Assembly: GCA_014656175.1 (NCBI GenBank)
Contig: BNBX01000003.1
Span: 118,573-182,572, forward strand
DNA length: 64,000 nucleotides
Reading direction: 5' to 3'
Source: Streptomyces werraensis
GTDB lineage: Bacteria > Actinomycetota > Actinomycetes > Streptomycetales > Streptomycetaceae
Shown here: piece by piece, positions 62,577 through 64,000 of the stretch
How positions within the stretch are numbered: position 1 is the stretch's first letter
How the letters are laid out: each line of letters begins with the position of its first letter
The notes under the pieces: model-generated
Database searches by the model: none
Told to the model about the DNA's origin: nothing
The model's input: only the letters and a program-made list of their open reading frames with translations
Translations under genes and position numbers: made by a program

Positions 62577-64000
62577 ATGCATGACGACCGCACCCTGGTC
62601 GAAGCCCGTCTGAGGCGGGTCCTCGACGAGCGCGTCCGACCCGCCGTGTACCCCGAGTCCGTGCCCCTGGAGGTGGCGGTGTGGCACGCGCCGGGCGAAC
62701 CGGTCCCGGTCGCCGAGGGACTGGCCGCCGACGTCCGGCCGATCACCGTCGGCTCCCGCTGGGGCGCTCCCTGGGGCACCAGCTGGTTCCGGGTGACCGG
62801 CACCGTCCCCGAGGCGTGGGCCGGCCGCACCGTGGAGGCGATCCTCGACCTCGGCTTCGACGAGAACATGCCCGGCTTCCAGTGCGAAGGGCTGGTCTAC
62901 CGCCCGGACGGCACGCCGGTGAAGGGCCTCAACCCGCGCAACCAGTGGGTGCGGATCGGCGCCCCCGTCCAGGGCGGGGAGGAGGTGCGCCTGCACGTCG
63001 AGGCCGCCTCCAACCCCGTCATCATGGACCACCGCCCGTTCACGCCGACCCCGCTCGGCGACCTGGAGACCGCGGGCAGCGACCCCCAGTACACCCTGAC
63101 CCGCATGGACCTCGCCGTCCTCGACGAGACCGTGTGGCACCTGGTGACCGATCTGGAGGTGCTCGGCGAGCTGATGGCCGAGCTGCCCGTCGACTCGCCC
63201 CGCCGCTGGGAGATCCTCCGCGCCGTCGAGCGCGCCCTGGACGCGCTCGACCTCCAGGACGTCAACGGCACGGCGAAGCGCGCCCGTGCCCGTCTCGCCG
63301 ATGTGCTGGCCGCCCCCGCCGTGCCGTCCGCGCACCGCATCAGCGCCGTCGGGCACGCGCACATCGACTCGGCCTGGCTGTGGCCGCTGCGCGAGACCGT
63401 GCGCAAGGTCGCCCGCACCGCCGCCAACATGACCGCCCTCCTCGACGACGAGCCCGACTTCGTCTTCGCCATGTCGCAGGCCCAGCAGTGGGCGTGGGTG
63501 AAGGAGCACCGGCCCGAGGTGTGGGCGCGGGTGAAGAAGGCGGTGGCGGACGGACGGTTCGTGCCGGCCGGCGGCATGTGGGTGGAGTCCGACACCAACA
63601 TGCCCGGCTCCGAGGCCATGGCCCGGCAGTTCGTGCACGGAAAGCGGTTTTTCCTCGACGAGTTCGGCGTCGAGAACGACGAGGCCTGGCTGCCGGACAC
63701 CTTCGGCTTCGCGGCAGGTCTGCCGCAGATCATCAAGGCCGCGGGCTCCAAGTACCTGCTCACGCAGAAGATCTCCTGGTCCCGCACCAACAGCTTCCCG
63801 CACCACACCTTCCGCTGGGAGGGCATCGACGGCACCCGCGTCTTCACCCACTTCCCGCCCGTCGACACCTACAACTGCTCCATGCGCGGCGCCGAGATCG
63901 CCCACGCCGTCCGCAACTTCAAGGACAAGGGCGCCGCCCGGCACTCCCTCGCGCCCACCGGCTGGGGCGACGGGGGCGGCGGCACGACCCGCGAGATGGT
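62577..64000 (+). CDS. GH38 alpha-mannosidase, 3' truncated by the window end
   Basis: The first 474 residues (of about 1000) are present. The GH38 N-terminal segment (RVRPAVYPESVPLEV, GLVYRPDGTPVKGLNPRNQW) is followed by the active-site motif AVGHAHIDSAWLWPLRET, then GGMWVESDTNMPGSEAM with the catalytic nucleophile Asp, and DTFGFAAGLPQIIKAAG. It removes mannose from mannosides, probably in the cytoplasm since no signal peptide is seen. ATG at 62577, with GGAG 6 nt upstream; an in-frame ATG at 62565 lacks an RBS. Confidence 0.95.
   Translation, partial: MHDDRTLVEARLRRVLDERVRPAVYPESVPLEVAVWHAPGEPVPVAEGLAADVRPITVGSRWGAPWGTSWFRVTGTVPEAWAGRTVEAILDLGFDENMPGFQCEGLVYRPDGTPVKGLNPRNQWVRIGAPVQGGEEVRLHVEAASNPVIMDHRPFTPTPLGDLETAGSDPQYTLTRMDLAVLDETVWHLVTDLEVLGELMAELPVDSPRRWEILRAVERALDALDLQDVNGTAKRARARLADVLAAPAVPSAHRISAVGHAHIDSAWLWPLRETVRKVARTAANMTALLDDEPDFVFAMSQAQQWAWVKEHRPEVWARVKKAVADGRFVPAGGMWVESDTNMPGSEAMARQFVHGKRFFLDEFGVENDEAWLPDTFGFAAGLPQIIKAAGSKYLLTQKISWSRTNSFPHHTFRWEGIDGTRVFTHFPPVDTYNCSMRGAEIAHAVRNFKDKGAARHSLAPTGWGDGGGGTTREM

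Overview
The window is chromosomal DNA from a Streptomyces-type actinomycete. The evidence is a very high G+C content with strong third-position G/C bias, frequent GTG/TTG starts, many ATGA/GTGA overlaps between genes, rare TTA codons, and typical streptomycete genes (secreted GH10 xylanase with a ricin-type CBM13, Nur-box-controlled sodF, an Rpf-LysM-M23 cell-wall protein, panD, gnd, glgA/glgC). No tRNA, rRNA, CRISPR array or replication origin was recognised.

Layout. (1) 1-8.8 kb holds sulfur and methionine functions: two flavin-dependent (LLM) monooxygenases, a DUF1684 protein, a nitroreductase, metX-metY, and ssuE/ssuD-like genes around a decayed sfnB. Two short divergent leader peptides that share RRHVD..RV followed by terminal Cys codons precede metY and ssuE and look like a pair of cysteine-sensing attenuators. 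(2) 8.9-18.6 kb carries a membrane protein, a TetR remnant, a divergent GH62 arabinofuranosidase / GH10 xylanase pair sharing operator-like palindromes, a Tat-exported GH3 enzyme, a ferric-reductase-like membrane protein, a GNAT gene and sodF behind a Nur box.

(3) 19.0-41.6 kb is a biosynthetic gene cluster, almost all on the minus strand. A 13-gene, mostly overlapping operon (37954 down to 21733) encodes a complete KS, a fused CoA-transferase, two KASIII-like enzymes, four SDR proteins (one a double SDR), two KS paralogues that keep the active-site Cys but lose the HGTGT His and the GH-motif Lys, a CocE-type hydrolase, an acyl-CoA ligase and a non-canonical enoyl-CoA hydratase homologue. No acyl carrier protein is visible. 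Five KS-type proteins, four SDR genes, a CoA ligase and a crotonase are the inventory known from the ACP-independent, CoA-based macrotetrolide/pamamycin pathways (nonactin type), so the best inference is a polyketide ester or macrodiolide of that kind, possibly new because of the added CoA-transferase, CocE hydrolase and degenerate amidohydrolase. An ABC exporter pair with an 18-bp palindromic operator and a two-gene regulator/crotonase unit, each gene with a TTA codon (bldA control), sit upstream; a GbsR-type regulator, an alpha/beta hydrolase and the amidohydrolase sit downstream.

(4) 41.6-45.0 kb is a decayed edge: a lower-G+C non-coding stretch, remnants of GH42 and GH36 glycosidases, an IS5-type transposase fragment, and an AbiEii-like toxin gene cut by one TAG codon next to an intact small partner. 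(5) 45.4-64 kb returns to core genes: panD, a GNAT gene, a proline-rich peptide, gnd, the Rpf/LysM/M23 protein, an EamA transporter, an FhuF-like Fe-S protein, glgA-glgC, a secreted PA14-GH2 enzyme, a WS/DGAT-like acyltransferase, a zinc-ribbon SDR without the usual Tyr, a small unassigned peptide with a strong RBS, GNAT and VOC genes, and the 5' part of a GH38 alpha-mannosidase that runs off the end.
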